Shown: in pieces, positions 15,674 to 24,177 of the stretch
How positions within the stretch are numbered: the first letter of the stretch is position 1
Layout: each line of letters starts with the position of its first letter
DNA from: Gemmatimonas sp.
Lineage (GTDB): Bacteria; Gemmatimonadota; Gemmatimonadetes; Gemmatimonadales; Gemmatimonadaceae
DNA length: 64,000 bases
Direction: 5' to 3'
Assembly: GCF_031426495.1 (NCBI RefSeq)
Contig: NZ_JANPLK010000019.1
Span: 1 to 64,000, forward strand
Position numbers and translations under genes: made by a program
The notes under the pieces: generated by a model
What the model was told of the DNA's origin: nothing
Databases searched by the model: none
The model's input: the letters and a program-made list of their open reading frames with translations, nothing else

Positions 15674-17203
15674 ATGTCACTCCTTTCGCGCGTCTCCACT
15701 GGTTCTGTGCTGCTCGCCGCCGTGTCTCTGGCCGCCTGCTCCGATACCACTGATGTGACGAGTCCCGCCGTGCCCGCAGCCGCTCGCCTGGCTGCCGCCG
15801 CTTCCTCCAGCGCTGCCGACGACGACAGTACGCAAATCGATTACATCGTGACCTTCGCTGCGACCGAGACCGACCCCACCGGTCGGGCCCGGGCGCTGCT
15901 CGCGCAGCAGAACGGAAAGCTCAAGCGTGAGTACAAGTTCGCGCTCAAGGGCTTCTCGGCCACCCTCACGCCGGCCGCCGCCAAGCGCCTGGAAGCGGCC
16001 GACGGCATTCTCCGCGTCGAACAGGACGGCAAGGTGTTCATCACCGAAACCGTCGCGGCGGCGTCGTGGGGCCTCGATCGGCTCGACCAGCGCCCCCTGC
16101 CCCTCGACGGCTCGTACAGCTTCGCCGGCAACGGCGCGGGCGTCCGCGTCTACATCGTCGACACCGGCATCCTGACCTCGCATGAGCAGTTCGCCGGCCG
16201 TGCACTGGCCGGCTTCTCGGCATTCGGCGACAACAACCCGGAAGACTGCAACGGACACGGCACGCATGTCGCCGGCACGATCGGTGGCAACACGACCGGT
16301 GTGGCGCGCGGCGTCAACGTGGTGCCGGTTCGCGTGCTTGATTGCAGCGGCAGCGGCTCGTGGAGCGGCGTCATCGCCGGCATCGACTGGGTGACGGGCC
16401 AGAAGACGGCCAACAAGTCGATCCCGATGGCCGCGAACATGAGCCTCGGCGGCGGTTACAGCGCCTCCGTCAATGATGCCGTCACCAAGGCGATCGCCGC
16501 CGGTGTGACGTTCGCGGTGGCCGCCGGCAACAGCGGCGCCGACGCCTGCAGCACGTCGCCGGCCAGCACGCCGAACGCCCTGACCGTCGGCGCCACGGAG
16601 TCGAACGACTACCGGGCGAGTTATTCCAACTACGGCAGCTGCCTCGACATCTTCGCTCCCGGCAGTGGCATCTATTCCTCGTACATCGGCTCGACCAGCG
16701 CGTACGCCAGCCTGAGTGGCACGTCGATGGCGTCGCCGCACGTGGCCGGCGTGGCCGCCCTGATCCTCGGCAGCTACCCCACGTACTCGCCGGCTCAGGT
16801 CCGCAGCGCCATGCTGACCGGTGGCACCGCCAACATCGTGGTCGGCCCCGGCACCGGTTCGCCGAATGTGTTGCTCACCAACATGTTCGCGGCATCAGTG
16901 ACGCCGCCGACCGACACCGTTGTGACGCCGCCGCCCGACACCACCACGGTCACACCGACGCCGACGCCGGTGATCGCGCTCTCGGTCATGAAGCAGATTA
17001 CGAAGACCCAGAACACCGCGCGGATGGCCTGGAGCGGCGCGACGACGACCAACGTCGACCTCTACCGCAACGCGGTCCGTTTCCTGACGACGGCGAACGA
17101 CGGCTCGCACAACGACGCCAAGCGCCCTAAGGGCACCTGGGTCTACAAGGTGTGCAATGCCGGCACCACCATCTGCTCGCCCGATGTCACGGTCGTGTTC
17201 TGA
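15674..17203 (+). CDS. Subtilisin-like serine peptidase (S8) with inhibitor prodomain, lipoprotein signal
   Basis: 509 residues. The signal ends in a lipobox (SLAACSD), so the protein is probably lipid-anchored at about Cys22. An I9 inhibitor-type prodomain follows (YIVTFAATE to GILRVEQDGKVF, about 56-120). The S8 catalytic domain shows Asp in VYIVDTGI, His in NGHGTHVAGTIGG, the oxyanion Asn in AAGNSGADAC and Ser in SGTSMASPHVAG. A Pro/Thr-rich linker (about 415-435) leads to a short C-terminal beta domain of Fn3 type with two Cys. Proteinase K-like extracellular protease. Ends before a strong hairpin shared with the convergent TonB receptor gene. Confidence 0.92.
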   Translation: MSLLSRVSTGSVLLAAVSLAACSDTTDVTSPAVPAAARLAAAASSSAADDDSTQIDYIVTFAATETDPTGRARALLAQQNGKLKREYKFALKGFSATLTPAAAKRLEAADGILRVEQDGKVFITETVAAASWGLDRLDQRPLPLDGSYSFAGNGAGVRVYIVDTGILTSHEQFAGRALAGFSAFGDNNPEDCNGHGTHVAGTIGGNTTGVARGVNVVPVRVLDCSGSGSWSGVIAGIDWVTGQKTANKSIPMAANMSLGGGYSASVNDAVTKAIAAGVTFAVAAGNSGADACSTSPASTPNALTVGATESNDYRASYSNYGSCLDIFAPGSGIYSSYIGSTSAYASLSGTSMASPHVAGVAALILGSYPTYSPAQVRSAMLTGGTANIVVGPGTGSPNVLLTNMFAASVTPPTDTVVTPPPDTTTVTPTPTPVIALSVMKQITKTQNTARMAWSGATTTNVDLYRNAVRFLTTANDGSHNDAKRPKGTWVYKVCNAGTTICSPDVTVVF

Positions 17204-17266
17204 TCGTCACCTGCGGCCGCTTGACCGTTCGTCTGCGGCTGTGACGCGTCAGTAACGCGGCCGCAC

Positions 17267-17312
17267 CACGAAGAAGCGCCCGAGGGCTCGCAGCCTGGGG
17301 CGCTTCTTCGTG
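17267..17312. terminator. Bidirectional stem-loop between subtilisin and TonB receptor genes
   Basis: Fourteen-bp perfect arms (17267-17280 and 17299-17312, ACGAAGAAGCGCC core) around an 18-nt loop. Lies between the stop of the plus gene (17203) and the stop of the minus gene (17332). AT-rich arm ends suggest a functional bidirectional terminator. Confidence 0.7.
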
Positions 17313-17331
17313 TCCAGCAACCGCCACGCGA

Positions 17332-20046
17332 TTAAAACGTCGATCGAAGTCCGAAGCTCAAGGTGCGGCCGGCGGTGACCGTCGCATTGTCCGGCGCACC
17401 GCGCTGCACGTTCAGCAGATTCTCACCGCCAAGGAGCAGCGACAGATCGCCGCGAATCCGGTAGCTCGCGTTGGCCCGCCAGCGCGTCACGCCGCCGTAG
17501 TGCAGCCAGTAGCGGCGCAGCAGGGGACCACCGAAGTCGTACTCGTGCGCCGTGTTGGCGACGGCTTCGCCGATCGCCGTGCGATCGTAGCCGATCCAGT
17601 CGGCAGCGCGAGTGGCTGTCGAACTGAGGCTCCAGCGACGCGCCGCCCACGTGGCCGACAGACTCACGGTAGACGCCGGGACATCGAGCATGCGATCGCC
17701 CACGCGCAACTCACCGCGGTACCCGGTTGCGGTGCGTGCCACGCGACTATCCACCAGAGACAGCGTGCCGACCAGCTGCAGAATGCTGCGACGTGCCGTA
17801 GCCTGCAGTTCCCATCCACGATTCGCAATCGCGCCGACGTTTTGCAGCGTGTACGAGAGGTTGCGCATGATGCGGCCGTTCGCGCCGACCGACGTACTCA
17901 TCGAGCCGACCGGTTGGATCAGACCGGAGGCTTCCTGATCGAACCGCGTGACGTGCAACGAGATGCCGTGGGCGAACACCACATCGGCACCGGCCTCGAG
18001 ACCAGATTGCCGTTCGGGCTGCAGTCCGTCGGTGGCCGACGCGACACCCCGACCCATCCACGACGTGCCGCGCGCCAAGGTGCGCGCCGGACGGATGCCC
18101 GTGCCGAATGCACCGCGCAGCTTCACGACCGCCGGTCCGTATTCACGCACATACGCCGCGCCAAGCATCGGCAACCACGCGTGCTGCACCTCAGCGGTGG
18201 CGCCGCTTGTGCGCTCCGCCCGACCACCGGCCGAGACGTACCAACGGTCCTGCCACGACAACATGGCCTGCGCCGACACGCCGGAGTTGGTGATCCAACT
18301 CTGCGCCAGTCGCAAGGACGCGGGCGACGACGAGACGGCCGGCGTGAGCGCGCCACCATTTGGGCGGTACCCCGGGGCGTTGACCAACTCCGATGCGACG
18401 TCACGCGTGAGCGCCTGTTCGGCCGCGAACGTCACGGCCAGCAAGGCACCCTCGGCCACGTCGAAACGGCCCACGGTGCGCAACCGCAGTGTCCCCCGAT
18501 CGGCCGCCCCTATCCCTTCGCCCAGCGCACTTGTCGACGACACCGGTGTCGGCAACGAGGCCGACGAGAGTCCACGTAGACGATAGCCGTCGACGCCGGC
18601 GATGACCGTATGCGTCCAGTGCAGATTGGGCATCACCGCCATCGTACCGCCCACGGTGTACTGCGACAAAGACTGGCCAGTCGCGCTATCGCCGGTAAGT
18701 GGCACACGCGCCGTGGTATCCAGCGGTGGGCGATAGCCGGACAAATCCGGCGGCGGCGCCCCGAGTCCGCCGACAGCGGCGCGCAGGCGCGACGGCCAAA
18801 GCGGCGTGGTGGTCGCGGTGCGGCTCGCCGCTAACGCGGGGGAGGTGGCCCCACCAAAAATCAGACTCGTACTGGCATTCGCGCGCTGCGCGGAAAAGCG
18901 CGCGGTGCCGGTGAACACCGCGTTCGCGCGCGCCACGCGCACATCGGCATCGGCCAACAAACGCTGCTCCGAGGCGCCCGGCACATACGCCCCGACGGTG
19001 CCGATGTTGAGACCAAGCCCAAGGCTGCGTGAACTGCTGCCACGGCGGAACGACAGCGCATGATCCTGCACGAAGGCGTCGCGCGGCGCGTAGGCGGTGG
19101 CCGACAACCCGGCCGTCGTGGACAGCTGCACCACCGGCGCTCCGGTGGGCGTGCCATCGTGTCGCGTGAGAATATTCACCACGCCGCTGATAGCATCGGC
19201 GCCGTACAGCGCCGCCCCCTGCGGTCCGCGAATCACTTCCACGCGCTCCACCCGCGCGGGATCGAGCTGCGTCACCAGCAGCGGGTTGGCCACCTCGATT
19301 CCATCGAGATAGATCTTCATGGCGCTGACGCCGAACGAGCTGGCCCCGCGAATGCTGCCGTATCGGGCGGACAAGGTGCCGGCGCTGGCGGTCCACGACC
19401 ACACGCCGGGCACCGCGAGATCCAGCGCTTCACCCAGCGTGCCTACACCATGTCGAGCGAGCGTCGCCCCATCGATCACGTCGAGCGCGAAGGGCGACCC
19501 ACGTTGAGGCGCCCCGTCGGGGGATCCCGTCACGACCACGCGATCGAGCACGCTGGCCCGTCGCGACATGGAGGCGCTCGACACGACACGTGCCGACGGC
19601 GTGAGCACATTCGTGACGGCTCCCTCGGCGACCGCGCCAGCGCGCGATGGCGCGAGGACGACCTGCGTGCTGCCAAGCACGATCGACCGCAGTGATGTTC
19701 CGGACAGCAGCGACTCCAGCACGGCCCCCACCGGCACCCGATCGAGCGCAAGGCACACGCGCTTGGCCGCGGGCAGCAGCTCCGCGCTGTACGACAGTTC
19801 GATTTTCGCGACCACAGCCAACTGGTCGAGCGCCTCGCGAATCGAGACCTCAGGCACGTGCAGATTCACGATGCGGTCGAGCGGCGGCGCCCACAGCGAC
19901 GAGCGGTCCTGCGCCCCAAGCCGCACCGTACACACCGGATCCGCCGTCACCGGCGCGCGATCGCCGCGAACGACAGCAAGAGGCGCGATCAATACGGCGA
20001 TCGCGCCCACGGTCACTCCGCGTCGTACCACTTGCCACCGCCACAT
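17332..20046 (-). CDS. TonB-dependent outer-membrane receptor with N-terminal STN signalling domain
   Basis: 904 residues from the ATG at 20044-20046. After a signal segment (about 8-27) comes an STN (secretin/TonB short N-terminal) domain at about 58-131, the part that contacts FecR-type regulators. A possible TonB box (LDRVVVTG, about 168-174) leads into the plug: YLDGIEVANPLL, VERVEVIRGPQGALYG-like sequence and GVVNILTR. The remaining 600 residues form the beta-barrel, ending in Phe. The gene begins 20 nt after the fecR stop, in one operon. It takes up an unidentified ligand; no metal or siderophore enzyme nearby indicates which. Longer in-frame upstream sequence is Arg-rich and overlaps fecR, so it was not used. 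Confidence 0.93.
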   Translation of the reverse strand: MWRWQVVRRGVTVGAIAVLIAPLAVVRGDRAPVTADPVCTVRLGAQDRSSLWAPPLDRIVNLHVPEVSIREALDQLAVVAKIELSYSAELLPAAKRVCLALDRVPVGAVLESLLSGTSLRSIVLGSTQVVLAPSRAGAVAEGAVTNVLTPSARVVSSASMSRRASVLDRVVVTGSPDGAPQRGSPFALDVIDGATLARHGVGTLGEALDLAVPGVWSWTASAGTLSARYGSIRGASSFGVSAMKIYLDGIEVANPLLVTQLDPARVERVEVIRGPQGAALYGADAISGVVNILTRHDGTPTGAPVVQLSTTAGLSATAYAPRDAFVQDHALSFRRGSSSRSLGLGLNIGTVGAYVPGASEQRLLADADVRVARANAVFTGTARFSAQRANASTSLIFGGATSPALAASRTATTTPLWPSRLRAAVGGLGAPPPDLSGYRPPLDTTARVPLTGDSATGQSLSQYTVGGTMAVMPNLHWTHTVIAGVDGYRLRGLSSASLPTPVSSTSALGEGIGAADRGTLRLRTVGRFDVAEGALLAVTFAAEQALTRDVASELVNAPGYRPNGGALTPAVSSSPASLRLAQSWITNSGVSAQAMLSWQDRWYVSAGGRAERTSGATAEVQHAWLPMLGAAYVREYGPAVVKLRGAFGTGIRPARTLARGTSWMGRGVASATDGLQPERQSGLEAGADVVFAHGISLHVTRFDQEASGLIQPVGSMSTSVGANGRIMRNLSYTLQNVGAIANRGWELQATARRSILQLVGTLSLVDSRVARTATGYRGELRVGDRMLDVPASTVSLSATWAARRWSLSSTATRAADWIGYDRTAIGEAVANTAHEYDFGGPLLRRYWLHYGGVTRWRANASYRIRGDLSLLLGGENLLNVQRGAPDNATVTAGRTLSFGLRSTF

Positions 20047-20066
20047 ATGCGCGTCGATCGCCCCGT

Positions 20067-21131
20067 TCAAGGATTCGGCGTTGAACCCGGTCCCTGCGGC
20101 TGAAGAAGAATCGTATCGCCACGCTGTACCACATCGGCTCCCAGGGCCAGCGCGATCACCTGCACGACCTGCGCCGCCGAATCGCCGCGGAACGACGCGG
20201 TCAGCGTGCGCTGGGCCAGCACCGCATCCGTCACCTGCAGTTCGATTCCGTACCAGCGACGCAGGTCGGCCTGCACTTCGGCCAGCGGCGCATCCCGATA
20301 CGCCAACTGCCCGCGCGTCCACGCCATGTCTTCATCGGTGACCGTCCCGCGTGCCACCGCCACCGAGCCGGCCTGCAGCACGCCGCGATCACCCGCGCGC
20401 AGTTCCACCGGCGCTGCACTGCCCGCGGCCGTATCACGTAACGCGACGATCCCGTGCGTCACCGCCACCGCTACGCGACCGTTCACGTCGGTGTTCACCG
20501 AGAAGGCCGTGCCGATGTCGCGAATTTCCGCACCGCGAGAATGCACCACAAACGGATGGGCGCCGTCGTGCTTCACATCGAAGTACGCGGCGCCTTCCAG
20601 CGCGACCTCGCGATTGCCGGCGTTGAATCCCGAGGCGACCGTGAGGCGACTGCCGGGAGCCAGGACGACCGTGCTGCCGTCGGGCAGCTTCACCGAGTCG
20701 CGCTGCCCCACCTGCGTGGCATACACCTGCGGCGACGTCGCGTTGCCCCCGCGCCACTGCGCGATGCCGACCATTACCGCGAGCACCGCTGCCGCGGCGA
20801 ACGCCGGTCCGCGCCAACGACGGGTCACGGTCGCGGAGGCAGACTTCACGGCGCCGCCACGGGTGACCGTCAACGACGGCGTCGCCGTGATCCGGCTTCG
20901 CACGGCTGCCAACGCGCGCTCCGTATCCACGGAGACCGCCGATCGGGACTCGGCCTGATCGGCCCGCGCCTTAACAAGGGCCACCAGGGCCGCGTCTTCC
21001 GGATGCGCGGCCAGCCACTGGCTGACGGCGGCCGACTCGACGGCATCGCTCTCCCCGGCCACAGAGCGGGAGATCGCGTCCCAGTCGGTCTCAGGAGCGG
21101 ATGCAGCGGATGGACGGATTTCCTCGGACAT
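20067..21131 (-). CDS. FecR family anti-sigma / regulator protein
   Basis: 354 residues from the ATG at 21129-21131. The cytoplasmic N-terminus has the FecR start (DWDAISRSV, AVSQWLAAHPEDAALV), followed by one membrane segment near 105-125 and the periplasmic FecR domain (VYATQVGQRDSVKLPDGSTVVLAPGSRL, EVALEGAAYFDV, IGTAFSVN). The C-terminal part (LRRWYGIELQV, FRGDSAAQVVQVIAL) has the STN-like fold common in this subfamily. It should pass the signal from the STN receptor to the ECF sigma factor encoded divergently. Its start is back to back with the sigma gene region. Confidence 0.92.
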   Translation of the reverse strand: MSEEIRPSAASAPETDWDAISRSVAGESDAVESAAVSQWLAAHPEDAALVALVKARADQAESRSAVSVDTERALAAVRSRITATPSLTVTRGGAVKSASATVTRRWRGPAFAAAAVLAVMVGIAQWRGGNATSPQVYATQVGQRDSVKLPDGSTVVLAPGSRLTVASGFNAGNREVALEGAAYFDVKHDGAHPFVVHSRGAEIRDIGTAFSVNTDVNGRVAVAVTHGIVALRDTAAGSAAPVELRAGDRGVLQAGSVAVARGTVTDEDMAWTRGQLAYRDAPLAEVQADLRRWYGIELQVTDAVLAQRTLTASFRGDSAAQVVQVIALALGADVVQRGDTILLQPQGPGSTPNP

Positions 21132-21303
21132 GCCCAAGAGACACGAGTGGATGGCGATACCCTACGTCCCCGCTTTTCCGGCGGGCCCCAGCGCACAAGC
21201 GCTGCGGTCCGATGTAGTATACGCTGCAACTGAGGCCGACAGGACTCCGAGGAGTCGCGTCGACCGTATCCTGTCCCGGTCATTTCCCGATCCCACGCCC
21301 CTC
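21132..21303. promoter_or_regulatory. Divergent control region between fecR and the ECF sigma gene
   Basis: 172 bp. An in-frame ATG at 21130 could extend the sigma protein but would overlap the fecR start codon in the opposite direction and leave no promoter space. The stretch TAGTATAC at about 21215-21222 resembles a -10 element for the sigma gene. GAGGAG at about 21249-21254 lies too far from the preferred start to be its SD. Promoter assignment is tentative. Confidence 0.35.
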
Positions 21304-21852
21304 GTGTCCGACGCTGACTTGCTGGCCCGCCTCCGGGGCGGGGATCACGCAGCGTTCGATGCGATCTTCCGGCAGTGGTACGAGCCCGTGGTGCGCTCCG
21401 CGAATCGCGTGCTGCACGACCCGGGCGTAGCCGAAGAGCTCTCGCAGGACGTCTTCCTCGAGCTCTGGCGCCGTCGCGAGACACTCGCGCCGGACAGCAG
21501 CGTCGCCGGCTACCTCATGCAGGCCGTGCGGAACCGTTCGCTCAATCACCTGCGACATCTGCAGGTGCAGAAGAAGTCGGCGGTCTATGTCGAAGCACTC
21601 AGCGAGCCCGCCGAGCACGCCGATGCCGACACGCAGGCCGGTGAGTTACAGGACGCGATCCGTGAAGCAATCGACGCCCTCCCTCCTCGCACGCGTGAGG
21701 TGTTTCTCATGAGTCGCGAACGCAACCTGCGCTATAGTGAGATTGCCGAGCAGCTTGGCGTGACGGTGAAGGCCGTGGAAGCGAATATGAGTCGGGCGTT
21801 GCGACAGTTGCGAGAGAAGCTGTCGCCATTTTTGCCGAGTGCCGGCGAGTAG
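21304..21852 (+). CDS. ECF RNA polymerase sigma factor (FecI-like)
   Basis: 182 residues from the GTG at 21304. Region 2 starts at DADLLARLRGGDHAAFDAIFRQWY and includes VAEELSQDVFLELWRRR (region 2.2-2.3); region 4 includes LPPRTREVFLMSRERNLRYSEIAEQLGVT and the helix VKAVEANMSRALRQLRE. The length fits a minimal ECF factor. An extension to the ATG at 21130 would add an unconserved 58 residues. With the divergent FecR and STN receptor it forms a cell-surface signalling system, though the usual order (sigma before fecR on one strand) is inverted here. Confidence 0.9.
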   Translation: MSDADLLARLRGGDHAAFDAIFRQWYEPVVRSANRVLHDPGVAEELSQDVFLELWRRRETLAPDSSVAGYLMQAVRNRSLNHLRHLQVQKKSAVYVEALSEPAEHADADTQAGELQDAIREAIDALPPRTREVFLMSRERNLRYSEIAEQLGVTVKAVEANMSRALRQLREKLSPFLPSAGE

Positions 21853-21957
21853 CACGTAGGGTCCCGTCGCGATCGCGTGTCTCCTGTTGCAAAGGCCTCA
21901 ATGATGCGCTCGCGACGGTCGCGAGGATCGACAGGCCGCCCCTTTGAGAGGTCTCTC

Positions 21958-22872
21958 ATGGCACGATCCCGTTTTCTGACGCTGGCTGCGACCGCCACGC
22001 TGTTCGGCGCAGCTGCCTGCAATCTTGATAACAGCAACGGACCCAACGCGTTCCTGTCCGATCTTGCGTTCAGCAGCGCGCCCGCCGGCCTCGACCTCGT
22101 GTCCAGCAGCTACGCGTCAACCGACAGCAGTGGCATGCCGTGGGGCGGGCCGCGTCGCGGACCTGGCGGCGGCCCTGGCATGGGTGGCTTCATGGGCGGC
22201 GGACTTGGCGATGCCTTCATCGGCAATGCCGCACCGGGTCGTGGCCCGCACGGCGGACCCTTCGGCATTCGCATCGATGCCAGCTGCGTCTTCGCCGCCG
22301 GCACCGGTGATCTGACCTGCGGCCCGACGGTCAAGAACGGCCTCACGGTGACGTCGATCTACACGATCAAGAACGCGGCCGGTACGGCGCAGTCGGCGAT
22401 TGATAGCCTCACCACGAATTCGGTTCGCGTTCGCACCGCAGTGACCGGCACGGCCACCCGCAGCCGCGACGGCAGCGTCACCGCCACGGTGAACAACAGC
22501 GGCGACCGCACCGTGACGGGGCTTGCCGCCGGCAGCACGCAGCGCACCGTGAACGGGACCTCGCAGGGCAACGAGACGGCCACCGGCACCAACCGCGACG
22601 GCAAGACTTTCACGTCGGTCCGCACGGCCGCCGACACCACGACGGGCCTCGTCATTCCGGTCTCGGCTACCGCGCAGACCTATCCGACCGCCGGCTCAGT
22701 GACTCGCCGCATGAAGGTGATCATGACGATCGACGGCACCAGCTCCACCCGGGAACGTCGCGAAGTGATCACCTACGACGGCACGGCGAGCGCCAAGTTG
22801 CAGATCACCGAGAACGGCACCACGAAGAATTGCACCGTCGCCCTGCCGCGTGGACGCCCGAGCTGCTCGTAA
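21958..22872 (+). CDS. Lipoprotein with Gly/Pro-rich linker and C-terminal beta domain
   Basis: 304 residues from the ATG at 21958, preceded by GAGAGG. The signal ends in a lipobox (FGAAACN), giving Cys21. Residues 58-105 are Gly/Pro/Met-rich (repeats of GG with Arg and Met), and the rest is a Thr-rich beta-structured domain with three Cys (ASCVF, LTCGP, KNCTV). No known family. The same strand and proximity (105 bp) to the ECF sigma gene suggest it could belong to the regulon. Confidence 0.8.
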   Translation: MARSRFLTLAATATLFGAAACNLDNSNGPNAFLSDLAFSSAPAGLDLVSSSYASTDSSGMPWGGPRRGPGGGPGMGGFMGGGLGDAFIGNAAPGRGPHGGPFGIRIDASCVFAAGTGDLTCGPTVKNGLTVTSIYTIKNAAGTAQSAIDSLTTNSVRVRTAVTGTATRSRDGSVTATVNNSGDRTVTGLAAGSTQRTVNGTSQGNETATGTNRDGKTFTSVRTAADTTTGLVIPVSATAQTYPTAGSVTRRMKVIMTIDGTSSTRERREVITYDGTASAKLQITENGTTKNCTVALPRGRPSCS

Positions 22873-22960
22873 GCGAACAGCCGATGGACGGAGTGAATGG
22901 CGCGATCATCCGCGACTGACACTCTGGCATGTCCACCGCGGGAAGGCGGTGGTGAGAAAG

Positions 22961-23071
22961 AGCCTGAGCACGAAGACCACTGATTGCACGGACAACGACA
23001 CAGATAAGCCAACAGCGCCGTTTGCTTATCTGTGTTGGTTCAGTGCAATCAGTGGTCTCCGTGTTCAGGCT
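22961..23071. repeat. Large imperfect palindrome (about 110 bp) between convergent genes
   Basis: Arms 22961-23009 and 23024-23071 pair over almost 48 bases with about seven mismatches and a 14-nt loop. The best segments are GACCACTGATTGCAC with GTGCAATCAGTGGTC, AGCCTGA with TCAGGCT, and ACACAGATAAGC with GCTTATCTGTGT. Sits between the stop of the lipoprotein gene (22872) and the stop of the convergent msrB gene (23139). AT-rich relative to its surroundings. Candidate mobile REP/MITE-like element or a structured 3'-end element; not a normal short terminator. Confidence 0.8.
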
Positions 23072-23138
23072 GTTGCTTTTCGCAGTTTCAGTTGCCGTAG
23101 CGACAGCAGTGAGCCGCACCGATCGCCCACTCGAGAAC

Positions 23139-23540
23139 CTATTCCTCGGTCGCGCTGAAGTCGAGCGACGCCGAGTTGATGCAGTAGCGCATGCCACCGG
23201 GCGCGGGGCCGTCGTCGAAGACGTGCCCGAGATGCGCATCACAGGCGGCGCAGTGGACCTCGACGCGCACGATGAACCACTTCCGATCCGTGCTCGTCTC
23301 GACGGCGATGTCGCTGAGGGGCTCCGTGAAGCTGGGCCACCCCGTGCCGGAGTCGAACTTCGCGCGCGACGAAAAGAGCGGCCGCCCACAGCCGGCGCAG
23401 ATGTACACACCGTCGTCGTAATGATCCCAATAGCAGCCGCCGAAGGCCCGTTCGGTGCCGTGCGAACGCATCACGCGGAACTGTTCGGTGGAGAGAATCG
23501 TCCGCCACTCCAGCTCGCTCTTGCGGATCTTGTCTGCCAT
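23139..23540 (-). CDS. msrB: Peptide-methionine (R)-S-oxide reductase MsrB
   Basis: 133 residues, the normal length for MsrB. Repairs the R-sulfoxide of methionine in proteins. The zinc ligands are the pairs CAGC and CAAC; the catalytic Cys is in RYCINSASL near the C-terminus; GTGWPSF and HLGHVFDDGP are the family signatures. WRTIL and GCYWDHYDDGVY match the N-terminal part. No signal peptide, so cytoplasmic. Start at the ATG at 23538-23540, only 7 nt from the divergent acyltransferase start. Confidence 0.96.
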   Translation of the reverse strand: MADKIRKSELEWRTILSTEQFRVMRSHGTERAFGGCYWDHYDDGVYICAGCGRPLFSSRAKFDSGTGWPSFTEPLSDIAVETSTDRKWFIVRVEVHCAACDAHLGHVFDDGPAPGGMRYCINSASLDFSATEE

Positions 23541-23547
23541 CTGTCAA

Positions 23548-24177
23548 ATGAACGGCATGACGCCCACCCCCGCCAGCACGAACACGCCGGAAGACTGGCA
23601 GCTCGGTCCCGATGTCCCGCAATCGCATCGCTCGTGGCTGCGCGCGCTCGGGCGCACCCTCCTCTTCCGGGCCGGCTGGCGCTTCGAAGGGCAGATGCCG
23701 AACGTGCCACGCTTCGTGGCGATCGTTGCCCCGCACACGTCGAACTGGGATTTCCCGATCGGCCTGGCGGCCAAGTGGGCCCTTGGCTTCGACGCGCACT
23801 GGTGGGGCAAACACACCCTCTTCGTACCGCCCATCGGCTGGTTCATGCGGGCGAACGGCGGGATTCCCGTGGATCGCAAGAACTCACAGAACGCCGTGGA
23901 GCGCACCATCGCAGCGTTCCGGTCGAACGAGCGCTTTGCCCTGGCGCTTGCGCCCGAGGGCACGCGCAAGAAAGTCACGGCCTGGCGCAGCGGCTTCTGG
24001 CACGTCGCCAAGGGCGCGAACGTCCCGATCTGCTGCGTCGCCCTCGATTTCCGACGCAAAGTCGTACGACTCGGGCCCTCCACGATGCCGGTCGAAGATG
24101 ATCCTGCCGCGGGAATCGCCCGCATCCGGGCGTACTACGCCGACGTGGCGGGATACGACCCTTCGCAACAGACCTGA
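23548..24177 (+). CDS. Lysophospholipid acyltransferase family protein (PlsC-like)
   Basis: 209 residues from the ATG at 23548 (ATG at 23557 also possible). Acyltransferase block I is PHTSNWDF (HX4D), block II is NGGIPVDRK and block III is ALAPEGTRKK, the PlsC order. Length and motifs fit a 1-acyl-glycerol-3-phosphate acyltransferase-type enzyme or a related small lysophospholipid acyltransferase. The stop overlaps the start of the DUF5916 gene (TGATG), so translation is coupled. The 7-nt distance to divergent msrB leaves almost no leader. Confidence 0.88.
   Translation: MNGMTPTPASTNTPEDWQLGPDVPQSHRSWLRALGRTLLFRAGWRFEGQMPNVPRFVAIVAPHTSNWDFPIGLAAKWALGFDAHWWGKHTLFVPPIGWFMRANGGIPVDRKNSQNAVERTIAAFRSNERFALALAPEGTRKKVTAWRSGFWHVAKGANVPICCVALDFRRKVVRLGPSTMPVEDDPAAGIARIRAYYADVAGYDPSQQT

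Noticed and set aside
15677..16741. Long minus-strand frame opposite the subtilisin gene
   Set aside because: Ala/Arg/Gly-rich antisense shadow; the sense strand holds all three S8 motifs.
21130..21303. Longer N-terminus for the ECF sigma factor from the ATG at 21130
   Set aside because: The start would overlap the divergent fecR start codon, the extension is unconserved in type, and region 2 begins just after the GTG at 21304.
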